Shown here piece by piece: positions 42,199 through 50,260 of a DNA stretch of 64,000 nt. Source of the DNA: Thermus albus (GTDB lineage: Bacteria; Deinococcota; Deinococci; Deinococcales; Thermaceae); contig NZ_JAKTNR010000003.1 of NCBI RefSeq assembly GCF_022760855.1, forward strand, positions 124,001 to 188,000. The letters run 5' to 3'. Position 1 is the stretch's first letter. Each line of letters begins with the position of its first letter. The notes beneath the pieces are model-generated. The model was not told the origin of the DNA, did no database searches, and saw only the letters and a list, made by a program, of their open reading frames with translations. The position numbers and the translations under genes were made by a program.

Positions 42199-42753
42199 CT
42201 ACTCCAGGCCCTCTTCTTCCGGGCTTTTTTCCTCACCCACGGCCACCCGGGCCGGCCGCACCAAGGTTTCTCCCAAGCGGAAGCCCCGCTGGAAGACCTT
42301 GGCCACCTTTCCGGGTTCTCCGGGAAGGAGGCCGATGGCCTCGTGGTAACGGGGGTCGAAGGTTTGCCCCTCCCCGGGCACCTCCTCAATGCCAAGCCCC
42401 GCCAGGATGCGGAAGAAACCTTCCCGCACCGCCTTCACCCCCTGGAGGATGCTCTCCGGGTTGGCCTCGGCGAACTCTAGGGCCCGTTCCAGGTCGTCCA
42501 GGACGGGAAGGAGGGCGCGGACCGCCCGGAGGGTCCCCTCCCGTTCCCGGAGCCTAAGCTCCTCCTCCATGCGCTTGCGGTAGTTGTCAAAGTCGGCCAG
42601 GAGGCGCACGTACCGGTCCTTTAGGGCTCGGAGTTCCTCCTCTACGGCCAGGAGGCGTTGTTCCAGGGCCAAGGCCTCCTGGCCTACCGCCTGGAGGTCT
42701 TTCTCCACCTGGGCGGCCTCCTCTTGTTGGATTTTCTCGCGTTCCTTGTCCAT
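42199..42753 (-). CDS. grpE: GrpE nucleotide exchange factor
   Basis: 184 residues. A long N-terminal helix forms a coiled coil (AVGQEALALEQRLLAVEEEL) followed by RYVRLLADFDNYRKRMEEEL, the conserved GrpE signature region, and a C-terminal beta domain (GEGQTFDPRYHEAIGLLPGE, VFQRGFRLGETLVRPARVAV). It releases ADP from DnaK. It lies between dnaK and dnaJ; a stable hairpin precedes it. Confidence 0.95.
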   Translation of the reverse strand: MDKEREKIQQEEAAQVEKDLQAVGQEALALEQRLLAVEEELRALKDRYVRLLADFDNYRKRMEEELRLREREGTLRAVRALLPVLDDLERALEFAEANPESILQGVKAVREGFFRILAGLGIEEVPGEGQTFDPRYHEAIGLLPGEPGKVAKVFQRGFRLGETLVRPARVAVGEEKSPEEEGLE

Positions 42754-42779
42754 GCTTCCTCCGAAAGGGGGGAAGGAGA

Positions 42780-42801
42780 GGCCCCTGCCCTGGCAGGGGC
42801 C
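42780..42801 (-). terminator. Intercistronic hairpin between dnaK and grpE
   Basis: A perfect 9-base stem GGCCCCTGC / GCAGGGGCC with a CCTG loop lies 15 bases after the dnaK stop codon. No T run follows on the minus strand. It may reduce grpE-dnaJ-dafA expression relative to dnaK or protect the dnaK message. Confidence 0.55.
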
Positions 42802-42815
42802 AGGGCAGGAGGGCT

Positions 42816-44675
42816 TTAGTCAGCAGGCTTGTAGTCGGCGTCAATCACGTCGTCAGGGCCGCGGCTGGATCCCCCGGTGGCCCCGGCGGTGGCGGCCTTC
42901 TCGTAGGCCTCTACCGCCTTCAAAAGTTCCTCCGTGGCGGCTTTCAGCTCGGGATCGGAGGCGTCCTTTTCCGAGAGCTCCTTGGCCCGGGCGATGGCCG
43001 CCTCGAGGCGGGCCTTGGCCTCCGGGGTGCTCGACTTCTCCTGGAGGATTCTTTCCGCCTGGATGCGGGTGGAATCCAGGGTGTTCTTGAGCTCGGCGTG
43101 CTCCCGCCGGCGCCGGTCCTCCTCCGCGTGCCGCTTGGCCTCCTCAATCATCCGCTCTATCTCCTCCTCGGACAGGGTGGTGGTGTTCTGGATGGTGATG
43201 GAGGCCTCCTTCCCCGTGGACTTCTCCTTGGCGGTCACGTGGAGGATGCCGTTGGCGTCTATGTCAAAGCAGACCTCAATCTGGGGCACCCCCGCGGGCA
43301 TGGGGGGGATGCCCTCCAAGCGGAAGCGGCCCAGGCTCTTGTTGTCCGCGGCCATGGGCCGCTCGCCCTGGAGGACGTGGATCTCCACCGCGGTCTGGTT
43401 GTGCTCGGCGGTGGTGAAGATCTCGCACTTGCGGGTGGGGATGGTGGTGTTCCGGGGAATCAGGACCGTCATGACCCCGCCCTTGGTCTCCACCCCCAAG
43501 GAGAGGGGGGTGACGTCCAGGAGGACCACGTCCCGCACCTCCCCCATAAGGACCCCCGCTTGGATGGCGGCCCCCATGGCCACCACCTCGTCGGGGTTGA
43601 CGGAGCGGTTGGGTTCCTTGCCCAATAGCTCCTTCACCACCCTCTGCACCGCCGGCACCCGGGTGGCCCCGCCCACCAGGATCACCTCGTCGATCTGGGC
43701 AGGGGTCAGGCCCGCATCCTTAAGGGCCTGCTCCACGGGGCCCCTAAGGCGCTTCAGAAGGGGCTCAATGAGCTCCTCAAACTTGGCCCGGGTAAGCTTC
43801 TTCTCCAGGTGCAGGGGGGTTTTGCTGGCGGGGTCTAGGGCGATGAAGGGGAGGCTGATGGTGGTCTCCAGGGTGCTGGAAAGCTCAATCTTAGCCTTCT
43901 CCGCCGCCTCTATCAGGCGCTGGAGGGCCTGGCGGTCCGCCTTGAGGTCCACCCCGTACTCGCGCTTGAACTCCTCGGTCAGCCAGTTCACGATGGCGTG
44001 GTCCATGTCGCTGCCGCCCAGGTGGGTGTCCCCGGAGGTGGACTTCACCTCAAAGACCCCCTCGCCGATCTCCAGCACCGTCACGTCAAAGGTCCCGCCC
44101 CCCAGGTCAAAGACCAGGACGGTTTCGTTGCCCTTCTTGTCCAGGCCGTAGGCCAAGGCGGCGGCGGTGGGCTCGTTGATGATGCGGAGCACCTCGAGGC
44201 CCGCAATGCGCCCGGCGTTGGCCGTGGCCTCCCGCTGGGCGTTGTTGAAGTAGGCGGGCACGGTGATCACCGCCTTGGTGATGCGCTCTCCCAGCTTCTT
44301 GGAGGCGTCCTCCACCAGTTTGCGGAGGACCATGGCGCTGATCTCCTCGGGGGTGTAGAGCTTGCCCTTAATCTCCACCCGCACCCCGCCATCGGGCCCG
44401 GGGACCACCTTGTAGGGCACCCGCTTGGCCTCCTCCTGGACCTCTTCAAAGCGGCGTCCAATAAAGCGCTTGATCTCAAAGATGGTGCCCTCGGGGTTTA
44501 GCACCGCCTGGCGCTTGGCCATGCGGCCCACCAGGGTCTCCCCGTCCCGGAAGGCCACCACGCTGGGGGTGGTCCTTTCGCCCTCGGCGTTTTCCAACAC
44601 CACCGGCTTGCCGCCCTCCATGACGGCGATCACGCTGTTGGTGGTACCCAGGTCAATGCCCACTGCCTTGGCCAT
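42816..44675 (-). CDS. dnaK: DnaK (Hsp70) chaperone
   Basis: 619 residues from the ATG at 44675 ([15 protein letters not shown]), with GAGGTG upstream; an in-frame extension of 12 residues to 44711 is rejected. ATPase domain to ~375 ([33 protein letters not shown]), peptide-binding beta domain ([20 protein letters not shown]), helical lid, and C-terminal [14 protein letters not shown]. First gene of the dnaK-grpE-dnaJ-dafA operon. Its promoter overlaps that of the divergent ftsH. Confidence 0.98.
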   Translation of the reverse strand: MAKAVGIDLGTTNSVIAVMEGGKPVVLENAEGERTTPSVVAFRDGETLVGRMAKRQAVLNPEGTIFEIKRFIGRRFEEVQEEAKRVPYKVVPGPDGGVRVEIKGKLYTPEEISAMVLRKLVEDASKKLGERITKAVITVPAYFNNAQREATANAGRIAGLEVLRIINEPTAAALAYGLDKKGNETVLVFDLGGGTFDVTVLEIGEGVFEVKSTSGDTHLGGSDMDHAIVNWLTEEFKREYGVDLKADRQALQRLIEAAEKAKIELSSTLETTISLPFIALDPASKTPLHLEKKLTRAKFEELIEPLLKRLRGPVEQALKDAGLTPAQIDEVILVGGATRVPAVQRVVKELLGKEPNRSVNPDEVVAMGAAIQAGVLMGEVRDVVLLDVTPLSLGVETKGGVMTVLIPRNTTIPTRKCEIFTTAEHNQTAVEIHVLQGERPMAADNKSLGRFRLEGIPPMPAGVPQIEVCFDIDANGILHVTAKEKSTGKEASITIQNTTTLSEEEIERMIEEAKRHAEEDRRRREHAELKNTLDSTRIQAERILQEKSSTPEAKARLEAAIARAKELSEKDASDPELKAATEELLKAVEAYEKAATAGATGGSSRGPDDVIDADYKPAD

Positions 44676-44694
44676 AGCTACACCTCGCACCTTA

Positions 44695-44742
44695 AGCATA
44701 GAGCATTCCACTTTGACGTGTCAAGAGAGTTGAGTGTAGCTA
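44695..44742. promoter_or_regulatory. Back-to-back dnaK and ftsH promoters with abutting -35 boxes
   Basis: Toward dnaK: TTGACA (complement of 44719-44724), 18-base spacer, TATGCT (complement of 44695-44700). Toward ftsH: TTGACG (44713-44718), 18-base spacer, TAGCTA (44737-44742). The two -35 hexamers touch and form TTGACGTGTCAA (44713-44724). The dnaK promoter is convincing; the ftsH -10 is weak. Confidence 0.6.
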
Positions 44743-44800
44743 TATCATGGTGCGCTGGACTACCCGGATTCCCCGTTTGCCGTGTACCCTAAGAGAAGAC

Positions 44801-46699
44801 ATGTCCCGGCTTCCTTTGAACTTTTTGGTTTTCATCCTGGGCCTGCTCCTTTTGGCCTGGGCCTTTAGCCTGGCGGGCACGGCGGGGAACCCGGCAAGCG
44901 GGGTCAACTACACCACCTTCCTCGAGGACCTGCAGGCGGGCAGGGTGAAGGAGGTGGTGGTGCGGGCTGGGGAGACCCGCATCCAAGGCACCTTAACCGA
45001 CGGTTCCACCTTCACCACCTACGCCGCTAGCCCTCCCGATAACCAGACCCTCGAGGCCTGGACCAAAAGGGGCGTGAGCGTGCGGGTGGAGCCTCCACAG
45101 GGGCAAAGTCCTCTGGGTTTCCTCTGGCCGCTTCTTTTGGTGGGGCTTCTCATCGGGGCGCTTTTCTACTTCTCCCGTGCGGGGCGTTCCGGGCCCTCGG
45201 ACTCCGCCTTCAGCTTCACCAAGAGCCGGGCCAAGGTGCTCACCGAGGCCCCCAAGGTCACCTTCAAGGACGTAGCCGGAGCCGAGGAGGCCAAGGAGGA
45301 GCTGAAGGAGATCGTGGAGTTCCTGAAGAACCCCGCCCGCTTTCACGAGATGGGGGCCAGGATTCCCAAAGGAGTCCTCCTGGTGGGCCCCCCGGGGGTG
45401 GGGAAGACCCACATCGCCCGGGCGGTGGCGGGAGAGGCCAAGGTACCCTTCATCACCGCCAGTGGCTCCGACTTCGTGGAGATGTTCGTGGGGGTGGGGG
45501 CGGCGAGGGTCCGGGACCTCTTTGAAACCGCCAAGCGCCATGCCCCCTGCATCATCTTCATTGACGAGATCGATGCCGTGGGCCGCAGGCGGGGTGCGGG
45601 GGTGGGAGGCGGCAACGACGAGCGGGAACAGACCTTAAACCAGCTTCTGGTGGAGATGGACGGCTTTGAAAAGGACTCCACCATCATCGTCATGGCCGCC
45701 ACCAACCGCCCCGACGTTCTGGACCCGGCCCTCCTGCGCCCGGGCCGCTTTGACCGCCAGGTGGCCATAGATGCCCCGGACGTAAGAGGCCGGGAGCAGA
45801 TCCTGCGCATCCACGCCCGGGGCAAGCCCTTGGCGGAGGATGTGGACCTGGCCCTTTTGGCCAAGCGCACCCCAGGCTTTGTAGGGGCGGACTTGGAAAA
45901 CCTCCTGAACGAGGCGGCCCTCCTGGCGGCCCGGGAAGGCCGGAAGAAGATCACCATGAAGGACCTCGAGGAGGCCGCCGACCGGGTGATGATGGGCCCG
46001 GCCAAGAAGAGCCTGGTCCTTACCCCTCGGGACCGGAGGATCACCGCCTACCACGAGGCAGGGCATGCCCTGGCCGCTCACTTCTTGGAGCACGCGGATG
46101 GGGTGCACAAGGTGACCATCGTGCCCCGGGGCCGGGCTTTGGGCTTCATGATGCCCAGGCGGGAGGACATGCTCCACTGGAGCCGAAACCGCCTCCTGGA
46201 CCAGATCGCCGTGGCCTTGGCTGGGCGGGCGGCGGAGGAGCTCATCTTTGAGGACGTGACCACGGGGGCGGAAAACGACTTCCGCCAGGCCACGGAGCTG
46301 GCCCGGCGCATGATCACCGAGTGGGGCATGCATCCCGAGTTTGGTCCCGTGGCCTATGCCCATCGTGAGGACACCTATCTGGGCGGTTACGACGTGCGCC
46401 AGTACTCGGAGGAGACCGCCAGGCGCATAGACGAGGCGGTGCGCCGCCTCATTGAGGAGCAATACGGGCGGGTGAAAAACCTCCTGCAGGAGAAACGGGA
46501 AATCCTGGAGCGGGTGGCGGAAACCCTCCTGGAGCGGGAGACCCTTACCGCTGAGGAGTTCCAAAGGGTGGTGGAGGGTCTGCCCCTGGAGCCAGACGGG
46601 GAGGACCAAGGGGAGACGCCCCAAGAGCGCCCGGAAAAGGAAACCCCCCGGGTGGTGCCCAAGGTCAAGCCGGGGGGAGCCTTGGGCGGCGCTGGATAG
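44801..46699 (+). CDS. ftsH: FtsH membrane-anchored AAA+ zinc protease
   Basis: 632 residues from the ATG at 44801 ([14 protein letters not shown]), preceded by AAGAGAAG; a longer frame from 44747 lacks a good site. Two membrane helices (~5-25 and ~105-125) enclose an extracytoplasmic domain. AAA+ domain with Walker [15 protein letters not shown] and Walker [14 protein letters not shown], and the arginine-finger region [12 protein letters not shown]. The zinc site HEAGH is at residues 418-422. It degrades misassembled membrane proteins and selected soluble proteins. Divergent from dnaK. Confidence 0.97.
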   Translation: MSRLPLNFLVFILGLLLLAWAFSLAGTAGNPASGVNYTTFLEDLQAGRVKEVVVRAGETRIQGTLTDGSTFTTYAASPPDNQTLEAWTKRGVSVRVEPPQGQSPLGFLWPLLLVGLLIGALFYFSRAGRSGPSDSAFSFTKSRAKVLTEAPKVTFKDVAGAEEAKEELKEIVEFLKNPARFHEMGARIPKGVLLVGPPGVGKTHIARAVAGEAKVPFITASGSDFVEMFVGVGAARVRDLFETAKRHAPCIIFIDEIDAVGRRRGAGVGGGNDEREQTLNQLLVEMDGFEKDSTIIVMAATNRPDVLDPALLRPGRFDRQVAIDAPDVRGREQILRIHARGKPLAEDVDLALLAKRTPGFVGADLENLLNEAALLAAREGRKKITMKDLEEAADRVMMGPAKKSLVLTPRDRRITAYHEAGHALAAHFLEHADGVHKVTIVPRGRALGFMMPRREDMLHWSRNRLLDQIAVALAGRAAEELIFEDVTTGAENDFRQATELARRMITEWGMHPEFGPVAYAHREDTYLGGYDVRQYSEETARRIDEAVRRLIEEQYGRVKNLLQEKREILERVAETLLERETLTAEEFQRVVEGLPLEPDGEDQGETPQERPEKETPRVVPKVKPGGALGGAG

Positions 46700-46815
46700 C
46701 ATTCCCTCCTGGCTTGGGCCAGGGTGGGGGTCTAGGAAGGGCCCTGGTGTGGGTGTTATCTCGGTGGGGCTTAGCGAACGAAACGGTAGGAAAGGGGTTG
46801 AGGCTGGAAATAAAG

Positions 46816-46837
46816 CTGGGGGGCCTTGGCCCCCCAG
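46816..46837 (-). terminator. Terminator of the HU gene
   Basis: A perfect 10-base stem CTGGGGGGCC-TT-GGCCCCCCAG lies 14 bases after the HU stop codon and is followed on the minus strand by CTTTATTT. The remaining bases between ftsH and HU (46700-46815) show no gene. Confidence 0.8.
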
Positions 46838-46851
46838 GGGAAGGGAATACG

Positions 46852-47145
46852 TTACTTCTTGACCTTTTCCTTGAGAGCCTTACCCGGCTTGAAGGCGGGA
46901 TACTGGGTAGCGGGGATCTTGATCTTCTCCTTGGTGCCGGGCTTCACACCGGTGCGGGCCTTGCGCTTGCGCACCTCAAAGGTGCCGAAGCCGGTGAGCT
47001 GCACCTTGTTCCCCCCAGAGAGGGCTTCTTCCACCTTGGAGAGGAACGCATCCACCGCCGCCTTGATGTCCTTCTTCTTAAGGCCCGTAGCGGCTGCCAC
47101 CTGATCCACTAGATCCGCTTTGGTGACCGTTTTCTTTGCTGCCAT
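46852..47145 (-). CDS. hup: HU nucleoid protein
   Basis: 97 residues, a complete HU/IHF-family protein: TKADLVDQVAAATGLKKKDI, the dimer-core GGNKVQLTGFGTFEVRKRKA, and the DNA-clasping arm (RTGVKPGTKEKIKIPATQYP). Binds and bends DNA as a dimer and compacts the nucleoid. GGAGGTGAAG precedes the ATG. Single-gene unit with its own promoter and terminator. Confidence 0.97.
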   Translation of the reverse strand: MAAKKTVTKADLVDQVAAATGLKKKDIKAAVDAFLSKVEEALSGGNKVQLTGFGTFEVRKRKARTGVKPGTKEKIKIPATQYPAFKPGKALKEKVKK

Positions 47146-47179
47146 TCTTCACCTCCTTCCTCTTTTCCCTTCCGCAAGG

Positions 47180-47209
47180 ACTATAGCACGCTTGAACGGG
47201 GCTACGCAA
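47180..47209 (-). promoter_or_regulatory. Likely HU promoter
   Basis: On the minus strand TTGCGT (complement of 47204-47209) and TATAGT (complement of 47180-47185) are separated by 18 bases, about 35 bases ahead of the HU start. Confidence 0.55.
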
Positions 47210-47267
47210 TACTCTGACCCATTCGTATACCTGTGTAAAGCAATGTGTGATAACGGAAGTATTGGCT

Positions 47268-47903
47268 CTAGCGGTACTGGGGTGGCAAAAGTTCCCGTAC
47301 CCGGGCCTCTATCTCCCGGGTCAAGATTTCCAGCTCCTGGTGGGTAAAGCGGGAAAGCTTCGGAACCGGTATAGGTTTGCCATAGATCACCCGGATGGGC
47401 TTGCGCAACCGGAAGAGCTTTCGCCCCACGGGCCAGGCCTGGTCGGTGCCCACCACCGCCACGGGTACCACGGGGCTTCCGGTGCGCAGGGCGATGGCCG
47501 CCACCCCGGTCTTAAAGGGCTGGAGCTTACCCGTGCGGCTTCGGGTTCCTTCCGGGAAGATGCCAAAAGCCAAACCCTTTTCCAGGGCGCGGATGGCACC
47601 TTTGATGGCGGAGAGATCGCTTTGCCCCCGCTCCACGGGGATGGTGTAAAGCCGGGGTAGAAGCCAGGAGAGCAGGGGTAGGCGGAAGACGTCGGCCCGG
47701 GCCAGGAAGCTCACGGGGCGTCGTACCCCGGCCCCCACGGCGATGGGATCCAGGATGGAAAGGTGGTTGGCGGCCAGAATGACCGGGCCTTCCTTGGGTA
47801 CGTTTTCCACGCCCTCTGCCCGATAACCGAAGAGGAGGTGCAGGAGAAACCGGGCCAGATACCAGGCGGCCCGGTAGACAGGGTTTGGCTGGTGGGCTTC
47901 CAC
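47268..47903 (-). CDS. plsC: 1-acyl-sn-glycerol-3-phosphate acyltransferase (PlsC-like)
   Basis: 211 residues. The acyltransferase blocks are present: block I NHLSILDPIAV (the H-x4-D catalytic pair), block III FPEGTRSRTGKLQPFKTG, and block IV VPVAVVGTDQAWP. An N-terminal amphipathic or membrane segment (AWYLARFLLHLLFG) places it at the membrane. It acylates lysophosphatidic acid in phospholipid synthesis. It is the last gene of the short minus-strand run 49479-47268. Confidence 0.88.
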   Translation of the reverse strand: MEAHQPNPVYRAAWYLARFLLHLLFGYRAEGVENVPKEGPVILAANHLSILDPIAVGAGVRRPVSFLARADVFRLPLLSWLLPRLYTIPVERGQSDLSAIKGAIRALEKGLAFGIFPEGTRSRTGKLQPFKTGVAAIALRTGSPVVPVAVVGTDQAWPVGRKLFRLRKPIRVIYGKPIPVPKLSRFTHQELEILTREIEARVRELLPPQYR

Positions 47904-47913
47904 GGGTTCCAGT

Positions 47914-48591
47914 TTACGGGTCCAGGCTTCGCAAGGCCTTGCCCGCCTCGAGGTGGGCTAGGCGCAAGGGTTCTGGCAGGCGGAAGCGGGTGGGTAGGCG
48001 CTTCACGAAGTCCAGGGCCTCCTCCAGGCCCACCCGGTGGCCCGGGGAGACGAAAAGGGGCTTTATTCCTCTTCGGCTACGGTAGGCGTAGCCCAGGGGG
48101 CGGCCCTCTGGAGAAAGAAGCCTTACCGCGCTTCCCGCTTCCAAGGGTAAAGGCGCCTCCAGGCGGCCGTAAAGGAGGCTTTTGGCCACGCCGATGCTGG
48201 GTAGGTCCAGGTGCACCCCCAGGTGGCTGGCGATGCCCAGGCCCCGGGGGTGGGCGATGCCCTGGCCGTCCACCAGTAGGGCTTCGGGAGGCTCGGGGAG
48301 GTTTTTTAAAGCCTCCAGGTAGGCGGGGGCCTCGCGGAAGGAGAGGAAACCCGGGATGTAGGGGAAGAGGGCTTCCTCGGGTACTACCCCTAGGCCTACG
48401 CAGAGTAGGCCCTTTTCCAGGTGGTAAAGCACGGCCACGGCCACCAGGGGCTTGCCCCGCCGGTGGGAGGCGTCTAGGGCGGCGATTAGCCTGGCACCCT
48501 CGAGGCTACCCTCCAACACCACCCTTTCCGCCAGGCTTCTTTGCAGGGCCACGGCCGTTTGCAGGTCTTTCGGCTCGGGAAAGGGCTCCAT
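47914..48591 (-). CDS. nfi: Endonuclease V
   Basis: 225 residues. Features of the Nfi family: active-site Asp in RLIAALDASHRRGKPLVAVA, the FPYIPGFLSFREAP motif, EALLVDGQGIAHPRGLGIAS with the second catalytic Asp, and SIGVAKSLLYG. It nicks DNA one base 3' of deoxyinosine, repairing deaminated adenine, a frequent lesion at high temperature. It lies 11 bases upstream of plsC and 15 bases after the PGI/PMI-type gene. Confidence 0.93.
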   Translation of the reverse strand: MEPFPEPKDLQTAVALQRSLAERVVLEGSLEGARLIAALDASHRRGKPLVAVAVLYHLEKGLLCVGLGVVPEEALFPYIPGFLSFREAPAYLEALKNLPEPPEALLVDGQGIAHPRGLGIASHLGVHLDLPSIGVAKSLLYGRLEAPLPLEAGSAVRLLSPEGRPLGYAYRSRRGIKPLFVSPGHRVGLEEALDFVKRLPTRFRLPEPLRLAHLEAGKALRSLDP

Positions 48592-48606
48592 GGGCTTTTA
48601 AGGGGA

Positions 48607-49479
48607 TCAGGTGGCCTCCCGCAGGCGCTCCAGGACCTCGGGGTCGGAGGGGTCCACCCCGTAGAGCAGGGCCAGGTAGTAGGCGGTCCAGGCCAGGCGG
48701 TACCAGAGGGCCAGGGCTTGGGCCAGGCGGCTGCCTGAGGGAGCGGGCACCTCGGCGATGGCGTCCACCCGGGTTTCCAGGATCTCCTTGGCCAGACGTA
48801 CCGCCTCCCCCTCCCCCAGGAGGAGGGCGGCCAGGGGGTCTCCCTGCTCGTGGCGGGCCTCGAGGCCTGTGAGGAAAAACTCCAGGGCGCTATGGGGTGG
48901 GGTGAGGGCTAGGCTTTTCCCAATCCGGGCAAAAAGGCTCTGCCCTGCTTCCTCCAAGGGGCGGAAAAAGGGAGCGTAGAGGAGGGGGATCCTCTCCACC
49001 AGGGTGTAGGCCAGGAACTTGGCGGGGTTCTCCTCGAGGGGGATCTCCGGGGTAAGGCGTCTCCTTTCCTCCAACAGGACCTTATCCGCCTCGGAAAGGG
49101 CTTCCTCCTGCCTCGTGGCCAGAAGGAGGAAGCGCAGGTAGCGGTAAGGGTTCAAGGGGCTCGGGGAGAGGTAGACCTCCACACCAGGGCGGAGGCCCAG
49201 CTTGACCACCTGTACCCGCTCCGTTTCCGCCAGAAGGGAAAGGGCCGCGGCCTCTCCCAGGTCGTACCCCCCCTCCAGCACGAATAGGGTCCCTTCCTCT
49301 GTCCAGTCGGGGAGGCCGGAGAGCCGGGCGGCGAAGTGGCCTTCCCCATAGCCCAAGGCGGCGTAGGGCCCGGGATAGTTTTCGGTGGGCACGGGCCCCG
49401 AACCCACCAGGTCGCGAAGCTCCAGGGCTAAGCCCCGGCGGTCCACCAAGTAGGTCTCCTCACGGTCTAGGTCGCGCAT
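48607..49479 (-). CDS. Phosphoglucose/phosphomannose isomerase-type SIS protein
   Basis: 290 residues from the ATG at 49479 (MRDLDREETYLVDRRG); a TTG 39 bases further upstream would overlap manA. It resembles the archaeal-type bifunctional phosphoglucose/phosphomannose isomerase family (bact_PGI_C), including a small Thermus protein described as glucose-6-phosphate isomerase-like. Visible pieces: FVLEGGYDLGEAAALSLLAE, PYRYLRFLLLATRQEEALSE, RIGKSLALTPPHSALEFFLT, GVDPSDPEVLERLRE. Catalytic residues could not be verified, and sequence conservation with classical PGI is weak. Head-to-head with manA, separated by seven bases, which fits mannose-6-phosphate metabolism. Confidence 0.7.
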   Translation of the reverse strand: MRDLDREETYLVDRRGLALELRDLVGSGPVPTENYPGPYAALGYGEGHFAARLSGLPDWTEEGTLFVLEGGYDLGEAAALSLLAETERVQVVKLGLRPGVEVYLSPSPLNPYRYLRFLLLATRQEEALSEADKVLLEERRRLTPEIPLEENPAKFLAYTLVERIPLLYAPFFRPLEEAGQSLFARIGKSLALTPPHSALEFFLTGLEARHEQGDPLAALLLGEGEAVRLAKEILETRVDAIAEVPAPSGSRLAQALALWYRLAWTAYYLALLYGVDPSDPEVLERLREAT

Positions 49480-49486
49480 ACCCCTT

Positions 49487-50260
49487 ATGCTAACCCTCGT
49501 GCAGCCCTTTAGCCCCAAGCCGGTGCCACGTCCCTGGGGAGGAGGCGCTTTGGGCTTTGGCCCGGGGGTGGGCGAGGTATGGCTGGCGGAAGCACCCCTT
49601 CTGGTGAAGATTTTGGACCCGGTGGAGTGGCTTTCCGTCCAGGTCCACCCACCCCATGGTTATGCCTTAAGGGTGGAAGGCGGGCCCGGCAAGTACGAAG
49701 CTTGGTATGTCCTTACCCCGGGGGAGATAGTCTACGGCTTTTCCAGGCCGGTAACCCCGGAGGAGGTGCGGAGGAGGGTGGCGGAAGGAACCCTAGAGGA
49801 GGTTTTAAACCGCATCCGGGTTGCCCCTGGCCAAGTGGTCTACATACCGGCAGGGGTGGTGCACGCCCTGGGCCCAGGGGTGCGGGTGTACGAGGTCCAG
49901 ACCCCCTCGGACCTCACCTACCGACTTTATGATTACGACCGTCCCCGGGAGCTCCACCTGGAAAAGGCCCTAGAGGTGGCCGTTTTGGAGCCCACCCCCT
50001 TACCCCCAGTCCGGCCTGAGCCCGTGGCGAGAGGGGAGTGCCTGCTCAAGACCCCTTATTTTCGTCTCTATCGCTACCCCCTTCCCGGGGGGCTAGGCCT
50101 CCATCCGCAGGCGCCCCTTCTCCTAACCCTCCTGGAAGGGAAGGCCCAGGTGCAGGGAATCCACCTGGAACCCCCAGCTACCTTCCTCCTGGAGCCGGGG
50201 GAACAGGTCTGGGTGGAAGGGGAGGGGTGGTTTCTTGGGGCTAGCCCTGAAGGCTTTTGA
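49487..50260 (+). CDS. manA: Mannose-6-phosphate isomerase, class I (short type)
   Basis: 257 residues. Cupin-type zinc isomerase: FSPKPVPRPWGGGALG, LSVQVHPPHGYALRV (zinc-binding Q-x-H), KYEAWYVLTPGEIVYGF (Glu ligand), VVYIPAGVVHALGPGVRVYE (His ligand). The length is that of the short bacterial enzyme. It interconverts mannose-6-phosphate and fructose-6-phosphate. Starts seven bases from the divergent isomerase gene; neither gene has a clear ribosome-binding site, so leaderless messages are likely. Its end overlaps the convergent regulator gene by 20 bases. Confidence 0.92.
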   Translation: MLTLVQPFSPKPVPRPWGGGALGFGPGVGEVWLAEAPLLVKILDPVEWLSVQVHPPHGYALRVEGGPGKYEAWYVLTPGEIVYGFSRPVTPEEVRRRVAEGTLEEVLNRIRVAPGQVVYIPAGVVHALGPGVRVYEVQTPSDLTYRLYDYDRPRELHLEKALEVAVLEPTPLPPVRPEPVARGECLLKTPYFRLYRYPLPGGLGLHPQAPLLLTLLEGKAQVQGIHLEPPATFLLEPGEQVWVEGEGWFLGASPEGF

